NCBI GenBank assembly: GCA_024226455.1
Contig: JAAELR010000178.1
Span: 1 to 54,329, forward strand
Length of the DNA stretch: 54,329 nucleotides
Source: Paracoccaceae bacterium
GTDB lineage: Bacteria > Pseudomonadota > Alphaproteobacteria > Rhodobacterales > Rhodobacteraceae
Direction of reading: 5' to 3'
Shown here in pieces: positions 54,209-54,329 of this stretch; position 1 is the stretch's first letter, and every line of letters begins with the position of its first letter. The notes beneath the pieces are model-generated. The model saw only the letters and a program-made list of their open reading frames with translations, made no database searches and was not told where the DNA came from. The translations under genes were made by a program, and so were the position numbers.

Positions 54209-54329
54209 CTACGTTTCCAGTGTCCTTGGCTTGATTGTGTAGTTCCATTCAGGATGGAATTCGTCGCCAGTGATGTCGAGGGCGGCCATCTCGGTGTTGG
54301 AGACTTTTATGCCTTTGTGATAGATCCGC
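54209..54329 (-). mobile_element. ISAzo13-like transposase, C-terminal fragment (window edge)
   Basis: The last 39 codons in the window on the minus strand read YHKGIKVSNTEMAALDITGD, then EFHPEWNYTIKPR, the characteristic C-terminus of ISAzo13-type DDE transposases, ending at a TAG (54209-54211). The rest lies outside the window, so completeness cannot be judged. Together with the IS110 remnant at the other edge, it marks this segment as flanked by insertion sequences. Confidence 0.65.

Overview
The window is about 54 kb of GC-rich, densely coding DNA. Gene content and order point to the marine Roseobacter group (Alphaproteobacteria, Rhodobacteraceae): an MntX-type manganese transporter behind a Fur/Mur-like box, a DmdC-type large acyl-CoA dehydrogenase, Hint_2 and DUF5928 proteins, two MerR regulators of the acyl-CoA-catabolism type, and a pyrB / PH-like / dihydroorotase-like / plsY order. 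No rRNA, tRNA, CRISPR array or prophage was recognised. Insertion-sequence remains lie at both edges: a 3'-truncated IS110-family transposase on the left and the C-terminus of an ISAzo13-like transposase on the right.

Layout. 1-5.3 kb: IS110 remnant, acyl-CoA synthetase diverging from an EamA transporter, a sulfotransferase and a degenerate Hint protein. 5.4-15.5 kb: a fatty-acid or acyl-CoA degradation island on the minus strand (FadJ, thiolase, an NTF2-like protein, a GST, two acyl-CoA dehydrogenases, two MerR regulators, several small unknowns). 15.5-19.1 kb: mntX with its box, diverging from two PaaI-like thioesterases and a MATE exporter. 19.2-21.4 kb: a minus-strand operon of a DUF952-DUF1330 fusion, pyrD and arsC, coupled by 4-base overlaps. 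21.5-24.3 kb: secreted 5'-nucleotidase, a decayed flavodoxin gene and an SRAP (HMCES/YedK) protein. 24.6-31.3 kb: minus-strand enolase-superfamily enzyme, LysE exporter, two alcohol dehydrogenases, a Tet-like MFS pump and ArgE. 31.3-39.6 kb: sulfotransferase diverging from a Branch/DUF5928 glycosyltransferase, a TIGR02117 protein, polA, an uncharacterised HExxH protein and a secreted SGNH hydrolase. 39.6-45 kb: a long minus-strand operon from pyrB through three PH-like membrane proteins, a 45-residue ORF, a DUF4268 nuclease-like protein and a catalytically dead dihydroorotase to plsY. 45-54 kb: plus-strand HAD phosphatase, a family-4-like uracil-DNA glycosylase lacking Fe-S cysteines, twin metallophosphoesterases, LysE, MoaB and an RND efflux pair.

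How the genes fit together. The 5.4-15.5 kb island can carry out dehydrogenation, hydration/oxidation and thiolysis of acyl-CoAs and has its own regulators; the upstream synthetase could feed it. The pyrimidine operon is the most unusual region. PyrB is encoded with a dihydroorotase-like protein that has lost its active-site residues, and between them lie six cistrons' worth of start/stop overlaps, including a nuclease-like protein and a small cysteine-containing ORF that I cannot assign. Other points for follow-up are the missing metal or cluster ligands in the UDG and the enolase-superfamily enzyme, the DUF952-DUF1330 fusion, and the 19-codon leader before the RND permease.
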